This document shows positions 9,510 to 16,841 of a stretch of 64,000 nucleotides of DNA, piece by piece. Origin of the DNA: Paenibacillus helianthi (lineage in GTDB: Bacteria; Bacillota; Bacilli; Paenibacillales; Paenibacillaceae); NCBI RefSeq assembly GCF_001909055.1, contig NZ_LVWI01000059.1:62001-126000 (forward strand), written 5' to 3'. Under the pieces are notes generated by a model. The model worked only from the letters and a program-made list of their open reading frames with translations. It made no database searches and was not told the DNA's origin. A program made the translations under genes and the position numbers. Numbering within the stretch: the first letter of the stretch is position 1; each line of letters begins with the position of its first letter.

Positions 9510-10769
9510 TTAACGATTCGCCAATTTGTCATATTCTTCGTCCATTTTTTTCAGGGCATCATCAACATTTTTCTTCTGCATCAGCTCTTGAATAATTACG
9601 TCAAGGGCCATACCGTTAATATAGTGATCCGGAAAGTCCGCTACTCGGCCTTCTTCAAATGCCGGCTTAAGGTCCGCATATACTTCATCGTTCTGGAACA
9701 CATCTTTAATGGCGGAGAAGGATTTCTGCTCGTTTATATACTGCTGGGCGTTATCTGTCTGCATCATGAAGTCGATAAATTTCGTCGCTTCCTCCGGAGC
9801 TTTGGATGAGGCGGAGAGGGCAAACAATACATCGACACCGGATACTAGAAAGTTCTTGGATTTATCATTGGTTAACGGGTAGGGGAAGACGCCAAGCTTA
9901 ATATCGGGATTAGCCTTCAGGATCTCCGGAATGGCCCAAACGCCTTGAAGATACATTACGGAGGAGCCTTTGGCGAATTTGGCATTCGCGTCATTATAGC
10001 CGTCGGCGAAGCGGTCTCCCTCCTGGCCATTCTGCATAAACTCAACATATTGAGCCATCAATTCTTTATGGCCGGCGGCGAAAGTGGTCTTGCCCGCTTT
10101 ACGATCCGCGTAGAACGTTGCAGGCTGCAAGTCCGCTACGAACACATTCCAAGCAGGCAGGGCGGTCCAGGCATCTTTAAAAGCCAAGTGAAATGGCACT
10201 TTACCTGCTGCTTTAATTGTAGCCAAGACCTTATCCATCTCGTCCTTAGTAGTCGGAACCGATAACCCCAGTGCTTTGAATTCGTCTTTATTGTAGATGA
10301 TGCCGTTTGCGTTGGCGGCAAAAGGCACGCCGTAAAGCTTTTCAGACCCCGTAATCAATTGCAGGGTTTTCTTGTAGTTCTCGATTACATTGGCCTGACC
10401 CGGGTAATTCGTAAGATCGGCCAGCACACCGTTTCTGGAAAGATCCTCGAATTGGGCATCTCCGCCCACCGAGATGATATCCGGCACATCACCCTTGGCT
10501 ATACGGGTTTTCAGCACCGTAGCTGCTTCAGGAACGTTAGTCTGAACAATGTCGATGCCCGGGTTAGCGGCTTCGAATTTTTTAATCAATGCATCATAAG
10601 TGGCAACAGCTTCGGATTTATATTGGAAAAACTCGATCTTAACCTTTTTGTCACCGCCGGAAGCTTCTTCTTTCTTGCTGCCAGATGCATCTTTATTGCC
10701 GCCACATGCGCTAAGAGTGGATAATATTAACACTAATGCAATAGCAAGAGATAATGGTTTTTTCATCAT
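9510..10769 (-). CDS. Sugar-binding lipoprotein of the alpha-galactoside importer (MsmE-like)
   Basis: 419 residues. The signal peptide ends with the lipobox LSACGG, so the mature protein is anchored at Cys22 outside the membrane. The body is a MalE-like family 1 binding protein (EFFQYKSEAVATYDALIKKFEAANPGI opening; GVPFAANANGIIYNKDEF; VSGVDVLFALSASSKAPEEA). Next to the GH36 enzyme and a LacI regulator, the likely ligands are raffinose-family sugars or melibiose. The start follows a GGGGGAC site; two adjacent ATG codons are possible. Confidence 0.92.
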   Translation of the reverse strand: MMKKPLSLAIALVLILSTLSACGGNKDASGSKKEEASGGDKKVKIEFFQYKSEAVATYDALIKKFEAANPGIDIVQTNVPEAATVLKTRIAKGDVPDIISVGGDAQFEDLSRNGVLADLTNYPGQANVIENYKKTLQLITGSEKLYGVPFAANANGIIYNKDEFKALGLSVPTTKDEMDKVLATIKAAGKVPFHLAFKDAWTALPAWNVFVADLQPATFYADRKAGKTTFAAGHKELMAQYVEFMQNGQEGDRFADGYNDANAKFAKGSSVMYLQGVWAIPEILKANPDIKLGVFPYPLTNDKSKNFLVSGVDVLFALSASSKAPEEATKFIDFMMQTDNAQQYINEQKSFSAIKDVFQNDEVYADLKPAFEEGRVADFPDHYINGMALDVIIQELMQKKNVDDALKKMDEEYDKLANR

Positions 10770-10839
10770 ACTGTCCCCCAGACTTTAGTTGAATGCGAAC
10801 TCCATTTCCGGTACAATAGTATTGGTGTTTTTCCTAGCC

Positions 10840-10865
10840 GACCTAGTCATTGCCGTGACTGGGTC
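10840..10865 (-). other. Stem-loop between lacI-type gene and binding-protein gene
   Basis: Ten-base arms (minus strand GACCCAGTCA and TGACTAGGTC, one G-T pair) flank a six-base loop. On the minus strand no T-tract follows, so it is not a standard terminator for the operon. It covers the end of the small ORF at 10847-10885 and may control processing or translation between the regulator and the transporter genes. Confidence 0.6.
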
Positions 10866-10885
10866 TTTTGTTTAACTTGTTCCAT
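10847..10885 (-). CDS. Possible 12-residue leader peptide ORF
   Basis: On the minus strand a very strong ribosome binding site (GGAGGAGGTGA, six bases before the start) precedes ATG and a 12-codon frame reading MEQVKQKTQSRQ, then TGA. It begins 30 bases after the regulator's stop codon and ends inside the stem-loop at 10840-10865, about 80 bases before the binding-protein gene. The quality of the binding site and the overlap with a hairpin suggest a translated leader that couples or attenuates expression. It could also be the remnant of a longer gene. Existence as a peptide is unproven. Confidence 0.4.
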   Translation of the reverse strand: MEQVKQKTQSRQ

Positions 10886-10914
10886 AAATCACCTCCTCCA
10901 TGGAATCTACAAAC

Positions 10915-11958
10915 TTATTTGTTCATATTCTTGTGTGCTCCGCAGCTTTCCCGAACCACTAGCTCAGTTTCGATCACAGCGTGAATGGCCGGTTCCCTCC
11001 CTTCCAAACGTTCCATCAAAAGTTGTACAGCCGTTCTGCCGATTTGCTCTGGATAAACTCTCACACTTGTCAGAGGTGGATTCATATATGCCGAAACCTC
11101 TACATCATCAAATCCTATGATTGCCATCTCCTCAGGCACCTTTACCTGTTGTTCCTGCAACGCCCGAAGGGCACCAATGGCCATCGGATCACTGGCAACG
11201 AAGCACGCTCTCGGACGGTCTGGCCTTCTGAGAAGCGCTTTCATTTGCTCATAACCACTAGCTGTACTCCAATCTCCAAAGAACATATAATCTTCATTAA
11301 ACAGTCCCTTTTCATTCATCAGTTGTTCAAAGTAAACTTGGCGCTTATCTACCACAGTATCTCCTTCATGTTTGGCCCATAGCTTGTAAAGGTAATCTCG
11401 TCCTCCAATCATGCCGATATCCCGGTATCCAAGAGCTATAAAGTGTTCAACCACATCTTTTACAGCCTGCTTAAAGTTGATACTGACCGAATCATACCCC
11501 CTTAATTCTTCAAGTGTATGGTTGACCAATACGATAGACTTGTGATTAGGAAAAATCCTATGGATATCCTCCGTATCAATAGAACCCACCACGATCAGAC
11601 CATCCATTTGTTGACAAGCCGCTGGATCTACTTCATTTCCTCTGATCACTCTTCCAATGGGAATTCCAAGCTCATCACATCTTTTTTCAATACTAATGCG
11701 GATTTTGGTGAAATACGGATCCTCCTTTTCATCATCGGTAGAGATCCATAGAAGCAATCCTACCTGCTTGCTGGATAAATCGCTTTCTTGTTTCAGCCGC
11801 TTCACACGGCTTGGCTTATATTGCATCAGTTCTGCAATTTGAAAAATCCGTTCGCGCGTCCCTTCACTTACAGAAAGTGTGGCATCATTATTTAGAACAC
11901 GGGAAACCGTCGCCGGAGATACATTGGCTTTTATCGCTATATCTTTTACTGTAGCCAT
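10915..11958 (-). CDS. LacI-family transcriptional regulator of the alpha-galactoside operon
   Basis: 347 residues. An N-terminal helix-turn-helix (MATVKDIAIKANVSPATVSRVLNND, residues 1-25) is followed by a periplasmic-binding-protein-like effector domain, ending in the usual LACI_C block (GFDDVEVSAYMNPPLTSVRVYPEQIG). It is the first gene of the operon with binding protein, two permeases and alpha-galactosidase. It probably represses them until a galactoside inducer binds. A 13-base perfect palindrome just upstream is a likely self-operator. Confidence 0.93.
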   Translation of the reverse strand: MATVKDIAIKANVSPATVSRVLNNDATLSVSEGTRERIFQIAELMQYKPSRVKRLKQESDLSSKQVGLLLWISTDDEKEDPYFTKIRISIEKRCDELGIPIGRVIRGNEVDPAACQQMDGLIVVGSIDTEDIHRIFPNHKSIVLVNHTLEELRGYDSVSINFKQAVKDVVEHFIALGYRDIGMIGGRDYLYKLWAKHEGDTVVDKRQVYFEQLMNEKGLFNEDYMFFGDWSTASGYEQMKALLRRPDRPRACFVASDPMAIGALRALQEQQVKVPEEMAIIGFDDVEVSAYMNPPLTSVRVYPEQIGRTAVQLLMERLEGREPAIHAVIETELVVRESCGAHKNMNK

Positions 11959-11981
11959 TCGTCACAACACCTTTTAGTAAA

Positions 11982-12040
11982 TATATTAACTTAATAATTT
12001 GAATTTTATCATACGCAAAAAATAATTGCAAACCCTTTCA
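11982..12040 (-). promoter_or_regulatory. Promoter with operator and cre-like site for the alpha-galactoside operon
   Basis: Reading the minus strand: -35 TTGCAA (12026-12031), 17-base spacer, -10 TAAAAT (12003-12008). Just downstream lies the perfect palindrome TATTAAGTTAATA (11984-11996), placed to block transcription start. TGAAAGGGTTTGCA (12027-12040) resembles the CcpA cre consensus, though its central CG is GG, and overlaps the -35. Together these suggest LacI-type repression plus catabolite repression. Confidence 0.65.
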
Positions 12041-12131
12041 TTTAATTTTTTTTCTAAATATCACCCGTAATCAATGTTATCTTGTCAATATTTTTATTTT
12101 ACCCATTATTTTCAACATTATTTAGGAAATT

Positions 12132-12144
12132 TATTAACTTAAAA
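12132..12144 (-). promoter_or_regulatory. Second operator half-copy for the LacI-type regulator
   Basis: The minus strand has TTTTAAGTTAATA, matching 11 of 13 bases of the perfect palindrome at 11984-11996. The two sites are about 148 bases apart, near 14 helical turns, a spacing compatible with repression by looping. This is inference from sequence alone. Confidence 0.45.
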
Positions 12145-12264
12145 AATAATTAATGACTGAAAGTAGCTCACCTCTACTTATGATACAGTCCTCCGCACTG
12201 TCTGTAACGGCAAGTTTAAAAGGCCTCCCATTGCAGGGATGCCCCTTTCTTTCTAAGTAAGAAT

Positions 12265-12941
12265 CTAACGTATCCGCTTACTTAACTCCAAACCATAATA
12301 AACGCCCAGTTTTTCTTTATAGTCACCAACCGGCCTCACATTGGCGTATTCCGCTTGAGGCAGCAGCTTCGCGGCAACATCCTCCGGCAGCTTCACGCTG
12401 TCGCGGATCGGACGGGCATAGCCTTTCGCCAGATTGATCTGCCCTTCGTCGCTAAGAATATACTCGCGCGTCAGTTTGGCCGCATTGGGATGCGGGGCCC
12501 ATTTGTTGATGACCATCGCATAACCGCTTACCACACTGCCTTCCTTTGGAATCGCCACGTCAAAACCGTTTTTGTCGATCTGGTCCTTATAGTTCAGCGC
12601 GTTGAAATCCCACAGCAGCGTCACTTCCACTTCACCCTTCTCGATATTGACAAGTGAAGCCTCAGCATTGGAGAGCCGGCCTTTTTTCGCCAGGTCTTCA
12701 AAGAAGGCAATCCCCGGTTCAATGTTCGACTCATCTCCGCCAAAAGCAATCGCTGCGGCGAGCACAGCCATTTGGGCCTGAGCCGCTTTGGTCACATCGC
12801 CCACGATGATTTTGTAATTGCCGTTCTTCAGGTCCTCCCAGCTCTTCGGCGGGTTGGCCACCAGCTTGGTATTGGTCAGAAAAGCAATATAGGGGGACAC
12901 TATTCGCCAGACATTAAGAGTAATAGTAACATTTGTAAAAA
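12265..12941 (-). pseudogene. Truncated copy of the PotD/FutA-like binding-protein gene
   Basis: From 12315 to 12941 this is a near-identical copy of 4189-5361. The region between copy positions 12887 and 12890 joins the 5' flank (AGGGGGACAC) directly to the codons for FLTNTKL, removing about 546 bases that encode the signal peptide and first lobe. The last residues also differ: the copy diverges after VGDYK and ends YYGLELSKRIR. The remaining open frame of 211 codons has no signal sequence and cannot give an exported binding protein. Few substitutions have accumulated, so the duplication looks recent. Confidence 0.92.
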
Positions 12942-12975
12942 AACAACTGCCTGGATTGCAGACAGTTGTTTTCTG
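12937..12975 (-). terminator. Intrinsic terminator of the hydrolase gene
   Basis: Arms AAAACAACTG and CAGTTGTTTT around a short loop, with T-runs on both sides, so possibly bidirectional. It lies 30 bases past the stop codon of the minus-strand hydrolase gene. The right direct repeat ends in its A-tract. Confidence 0.8.
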
Positions 12976-13003
12976 TGATTATTTGTAAGCTACGCCGTAC
13001 AAG

Positions 13004-14122
13004 TTACATACGCAGATGCTTTTTGAACCAATCCAAAATTTCCGGGAAGACTTCGTCCAGATAATTCATGGTGCAATGCTCCGCATCCTCCATATAATTC
13101 AGCGTCGTTTCCCCTTTGGCCCAGCCCACCATTTTGTCTGCATGCGTCTTGGGCAAAGGCATCACCTCATCACGGCCCGCATGGTAAAAGAGCAGCGGTG
13201 AACGCAGGGCGGGAGCCTCTTCAATATCATAATTGAACTGCGGGAGCGCCGCTTCCAGTGTTTCGCAGCCCGTCATATAGGTAACCCCCCGCTGCCAGAT
13301 CGGATTTAGCTGCTTCAACCCCCGCAACCCGCCGATATACACCAGACCGCTGTTACCGGCCGTACATTTCACTCTCGAATCGCGGGCTGCCGCCTCAGGC
13401 GCCAAATATCCCCCCAGACTGAAGCCGACAAGGCCGATCCTTGTGAGATCTATTCCGCTCGGCGGCCGCTGTTCAAACCAGTCGATTACTGCGGATACCG
13501 CAGAATGGTAATCCCGGGCGTCAAATTTTAGCGAACGCCACATTTCCCCCTGTCCCGGTCCGTCGAATGTAAAAAAATTAAAGCCCTGCCCGCTAAACAC
13601 CGAGCCGAAATGATGCCCTTCTGCCTCTTTAATGTTATCCATGCCATTCACAAAAATAACAAGGGGTCTGCCTTCCGTGTCTGCTTTCCGCAAATATCCG
13701 GGGATGGAAACTCCGCGATACGGGATATCCACCCGGACAGGCTTCTCCGTGTCGTTATACAAAGAGAGTGCCCGGACATAGCTTTTCCTTGCCTTTTCCT
13801 GTGTGGCTTCTTTCTGCACGCTGTCGATAAAAAAGATATGCTGACCCGCATGGTAGCAGGCCACCGCTTCATGGAACAAAGCCCTGGATTTGCCCAGGTT
13901 GCCTTCTGCAAGTGCCTTTTCCGCAATGCGGTACACCTCATCTCCTTCTGCCGTCCAGATCTCACACCACTTGCGCCAATCGCCGATTCTCGCCACCACT
14001 CTTCGGAGTCTTCCATAATCCGTCCCGAACATTAGAAACCTGCCATACCAGTGCTGATACACTCTCTCTTCATTAAAAACAAACCGGAATGCGAATCTTT
14101 CCTTCATTGTGAGCTCTGTCAT
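13004..14122 (-). CDS. Alpha/beta hydrolase (FrsA/2,6-dihydroxypseudooxynicotine hydrolase-like)
   Basis: 372 residues from MTELTMKERF. The open frame runs further up to 14218, but that part overlaps the MarR gene and its operator, so 14122 is preferred. After an N-terminal helical domain (about 130 residues) comes an alpha/beta hydrolase core with nucleophile serine in GFSLGGY (about residue 237), acid Asp in GRDEVMP (about 316) and His in DAEHCT (about 350). Proteins of this shape act on esters or C-C bonds of small molecules; the substrate is unknown. A palindrome like the one before marR lies 30 bases upstream, so it is probably controlled by that regulator. Confidence 0.85.
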   Translation of the reverse strand: MTELTMKERFAFRFVFNEERVYQHWYGRFLMFGTDYGRLRRVVARIGDWRKWCEIWTAEGDEVYRIAEKALAEGNLGKSRALFHEAVACYHAGQHIFFIDSVQKEATQEKARKSYVRALSLYNDTEKPVRVDIPYRGVSIPGYLRKADTEGRPLVIFVNGMDNIKEAEGHHFGSVFSGQGFNFFTFDGPGQGEMWRSLKFDARDYHSAVSAVIDWFEQRPPSGIDLTRIGLVGFSLGGYLAPEAAARDSRVKCTAGNSGLVYIGGLRGLKQLNPIWQRGVTYMTGCETLEAALPQFNYDIEEAPALRSPLLFYHAGRDEVMPLPKTHADKMVGWAKGETTLNYMEDAEHCTMNYLDEVFPEILDWFKKHLRM

Positions 14123-14152
14123 GATCACCCAATCCTTTCGCGGTTGAGATTT

Positions 14153-14186
14153 AATAGTTATATATATAATAGCTATAACAACTATT
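14153..14186. promoter_or_regulatory. Likely MarR operator before the hydrolase gene
   Basis: An AT-rich inverted repeat (outer arms AATAGTT and AACTATT) contains the half-site TAGCTATAACAAC. That half-site closely matches the half-site TAGCTGTAACAAC of the palindrome at 14660-14688 in front of the MarR gene. Confidence 0.6.
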
Positions 14187-14199
14187 TGGACAAAAAAAT

Positions 14200-14637
14200 T
14201 TATTGTGCATTCCGGCAAATTTTCTCCAAGGTGTGGATGAATTGCGCCAATTCCTCATCCGGGATCGCTTGCTTAAATTGTTCATTTAACTGGTTCACAT
14301 GGGGAATAAGGTCGGCGAACATCTCTTTACCCGCTGCTGTCAGATAAATCTGATAGCTCCGGCGGTCTTTGCCATGCGCTTCACGGGCCACATACCCCTT
14401 CTTGGCAAGCACATCCAGAATACGCGTAACATTCGTCTTGTCCTTGAAGGTTCTGGCCGCAATCTCGCTCTGAATAATTCCAGGCTCCGCATACAGCACA
14501 TTCAGCACTGTCCATTGCTCAAAGGTCAGGTCGTAGCCCTTCTCCATAAAAATGCCCAGCATCCTGCGCTTGATCAGCACCTCGCCCTTGATAATCTGGA
14601 ATCCAATCAGCTCTGTATAATCAAATCCGTTAGGCAT
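14200..14637 (-). CDS. MarR-family transcriptional regulator
   Basis: About 145 residues with the MarR winged helix: FEQWTVLNVLYAEPGIIQSEIA (helix-turn-helix, about residues 40-60) and the wing KGYVAREAHGKDRRSYQIYLT. It ends in a dimerisation helix. It probably represses itself and the adjacent hydrolase in response to a small phenolic or other ligand. The start could be the ATG at 14637 or a GTG at 14646; both lie within a purine-rich GGATGGGTGAGGG stretch. Confidence 0.9.
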   Translation of the reverse strand: MPNGFDYTELIGFQIIKGEVLIKRRMLGIFMEKGYDLTFEQWTVLNVLYAEPGIIQSEIAARTFKDKTNVTRILDVLAKKGYVAREAHGKDRRSYQIYLTAAGKEMFADLIPHVNQLNEQFKQAIPDEELAQFIHTLEKICRNAQ

Positions 14638-14659
14638 AACCCTCACCCATCCTCAACAA

Positions 14660-14688
14660 GTTGTCACAGCTATAGTAGCTGTAACAAC
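14660..14688. promoter_or_regulatory. MarR-type operator, 13-base inverted repeat
   Basis: GTTGTCACAGCTA, three bases, then TAGCTGTAACAAC: arms complementary at 12 of 13 positions. It lies just ahead of the MarR gene and between it and the MATE gene's 3' end, fitting autoregulation. Confidence 0.75.
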
Positions 14689-14722
14689 ATTTATTTGTCA
14701 AGGACCTTTATCTCGCAGAAAA

Positions 14723-16087
14723 TCAGACTTCGAGTTTACTCAGATCGCTTACTAAATTTCGCATCCACTTGCGGGAGTAAATCCGGGCGTAGCCGAAGCC
14801 AAAGCGGACAACCTCCTCCAGAGAGATGACGAGATACACAAGGTAGACAGGCTGCTTCCAAATGTAAGACAGCAGCAGCCCGGATGGGACGCCTATAAGC
14901 CACGTTGCGGTCGATTCCATACCGAACACGAACTTGCTATCTCCCCCGCTATTCAGAATGCCGCCGGCGATAATCATATTGGATACTTTGACCCAAAGAA
15001 ATCCGGCGAACACGATAACGATATAAATGCTCATTTGTTTGGCATCCTCGGAGATATTGAACGCAGAGACATACAGCTTCGAGCCTACCGCAATAATGGC
15101 CCCGACGATCAGAGAGATAATGATTCCAAGGCGAATGAACCGTTTGGCGTGATCGAGTGCGATATCGGTCTCGTTCGCACCTAAACGGTTACCAACCATT
15201 ACCCCGGCTGCACTAGCCAGACCGGACAACAAACCGATGCAAAGCCCTTGCAGCGGGAATGTAATGGTCATCGCAGTCATCTCTGTCGTTCCCATACGGC
15301 TGTAGATGATCGCATATGCCGTTTCGCCCAATACCCAGATCAATTCAGTCAACAGCAGCGGATAGGTCGTTCCAAAAAACTTGCGGATGAGCGGTTTAGG
15401 AATCATGAATAAGTTCTTTAATCCAACAGCTCCCGGCAAACGATACCGGTATACGGCACCAATGATTAACAAACATTCGAAAACCCTGGAAATAAGGGTA
15501 GCCATAGCCGAGCCCTTCAGACCAAACTCAGGAGAGCCGAAGTGACCGAAAATAAGCACGTAGTTCAGGATAATATTCAAACCAACTGTAATTAAGCTTA
15601 CATACATTGGCCATTTGGCATGCCCGGTACTGCGCAAAATCGCGGAATACATCATCGTGAGCATGACGGGCACGAATCCAAGTGACATCACCCGCAAGAA
15701 AATGTACCCATCGTCTATTACATTCACGTCTGTGGTGAACATGCTCAGAAACAGCGGTGAATCGATGAAGACAGCCGCAGAGAACAGGAACGAGAACGCA
15801 AAGCCGACGATCAGCCCGAGACCGAGCACGTGGGATACACTTTTGGCATCTTTGTTCCCCCAAAACTGGGCGGCATAAATGGATACCCCCGTCGATAAAC
15901 CGGCCAATACAACCGCTATGATCCCGTATATTTTTGTAGACATCCCGACCGAGGCGATTGCCACATCCCCCAGCTGCCCGACCATCATTTGATCCGTCAA
16001 ATTGAGCAATGCCATCAGCAAGCTTTGAAGCGTAACGGGCACAGCGATCTTATATACACTTTTGTAGAAATTATCCTTGTCTGACAT
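14723..16087 (-). CDS. MATE-family multidrug/metabolite exporter
   Basis: 454 residues from MSDKDNFYKSVYKIAVPVTLQS, with about twelve membrane segments in two halves, typical of NorM/DinF-type cation-coupled exporters. A longer frame to 16135 adds a polar leader atypical for the family. It follows the reductase gene by about 70 bases on the same strand, so it may be the export step of the five-gene cluster 14723-21007. Substrate unknown; many homologs are general drug exporters. Confidence 0.9.
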   Translation of the reverse strand: MSDKDNFYKSVYKIAVPVTLQSLLMALLNLTDQMMVGQLGDVAIASVGMSTKIYGIIAVVLAGLSTGVSIYAAQFWGNKDAKSVSHVLGLGLIVGFAFSFLFSAAVFIDSPLFLSMFTTDVNVIDDGYIFLRVMSLGFVPVMLTMMYSAILRSTGHAKWPMYVSLITVGLNIILNYVLIFGHFGSPEFGLKGSAMATLISRVFECLLIIGAVYRYRLPGAVGLKNLFMIPKPLIRKFFGTTYPLLLTELIWVLGETAYAIIYSRMGTTEMTAMTITFPLQGLCIGLLSGLASAAGVMVGNRLGANETDIALDHAKRFIRLGIIISLIVGAIIAVGSKLYVSAFNISEDAKQMSIYIVIVFAGFLWVKVSNMIIAGGILNSGGDSKFVFGMESTATWLIGVPSGLLLSYIWKQPVYLVYLVISLEEVVRFGFGYARIYSRKWMRNLVSDLSKLEV

Positions 16088-16160
16088 GGATTCTTCATAA
16101 CCCCCATATTCTCGATTTACAGCTCCCCTAGCCATTCGAAGTCTATGACTTAGTGTGAGG

Positions 16161-16820
16161 TCACATCACTTTTTTGTAGCGCATGAGCGTGTAATTTTCT
16201 TTTGGCTGAACTTCTACAACCTTGAACTTTTTCGCAAAGCACAATTCCTGATACCCTTCTCCATCCACTAAAGTAATGTTCGTGGAGCCGCCTATGATGA
16301 TCGGAAGCTGCATCAGAATAATCTCATCGACGATGTCCTGATTGAAAATATGCCAGTTCAGAAAGCCTCCTCCTTCTACCATCAGGTTGGTAATGCCGTA
16401 GTTTTCCTCCAGCTGACGCTCAAGCTCCACGAAATCGACTTTGTCCTCGCCGCAGACGAGGCATTCCTTCCCTTTTTCCCGGATCAGTCTCATTTTCTCC
16501 TCGTCCCGCCCTTTCTCGGTCGTGACGATAATCGTCTTCCCCTGATCGGAGAGCACATTGCTGTCCAGCGGAATGTCCAAAGTAGTCGTCGGAATGATGC
16601 GGATTGGATTTTTGTTGGCCTCATATCGATTCGTGAGAAATGGATTGTCCGTCAGAATTGTATTTTTACCGACCATAATCCCCTGTACATTGCCCCGGAA
16701 TAGATGGATGAATTCGATATCTTGACTGGAAAACAACGAAAATAGCTCCTTACTCGAATTACCTGCCCCCATCGTTAGCTTTCCATCTATAGAAATTTGG
16801 CTGAATATAGTAGTTTTCAT
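16161..16820 (-). CDS. Dihydrofolate reductase-like / RibD C-terminal domain protein
   Basis: 219 residues from MKTTIFSQISIDGKLT, with a GGGGAG site eight bases upstream. It has the RibD reductase fold: NADPH-binding loop around MVGKNTILTDNP, RIIPTTTLDIPLDSNVL, and MVEGGGFLNWHIFNQDIVDEIILMQLPIIIGG near the end. RibD domains reduce a ribosyl-pyrimidine in riboflavin synthesis, but stand-alone members often reduce other substrates. No deaminase domain and no riboflavin genes are nearby. The position inside the dehydrogenase/GH13/binding-protein cluster suggests a role in the same unknown pathway. Confidence 0.85.
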   Translation of the reverse strand: MKTTIFSQISIDGKLTMGAGNSSKELFSLFSSQDIEFIHLFRGNVQGIMVGKNTILTDNPFLTNRYEANKNPIRIIPTTTLDIPLDSNVLSDQGKTIIVTTEKGRDEEKMRLIREKGKECLVCGEDKVDFVELERQLEENYGITNLMVEGGGFLNWHIFNQDIVDEIILMQLPIIIGGSTNITLVDGEGYQELCFAKKFKVVEVQPKENYTLMRYKKVM

Positions 16821-16841
16821 TTCGCTTCTCCCCATCTCTTA

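Noticed and set aside
10840..10872. Plus-strand intrinsic terminator (hairpin followed by TTTTGTTT)
   Set aside because: No plus-strand gene lies upstream to terminate. The hairpin is better explained as part of the minus-strand operon mRNA.
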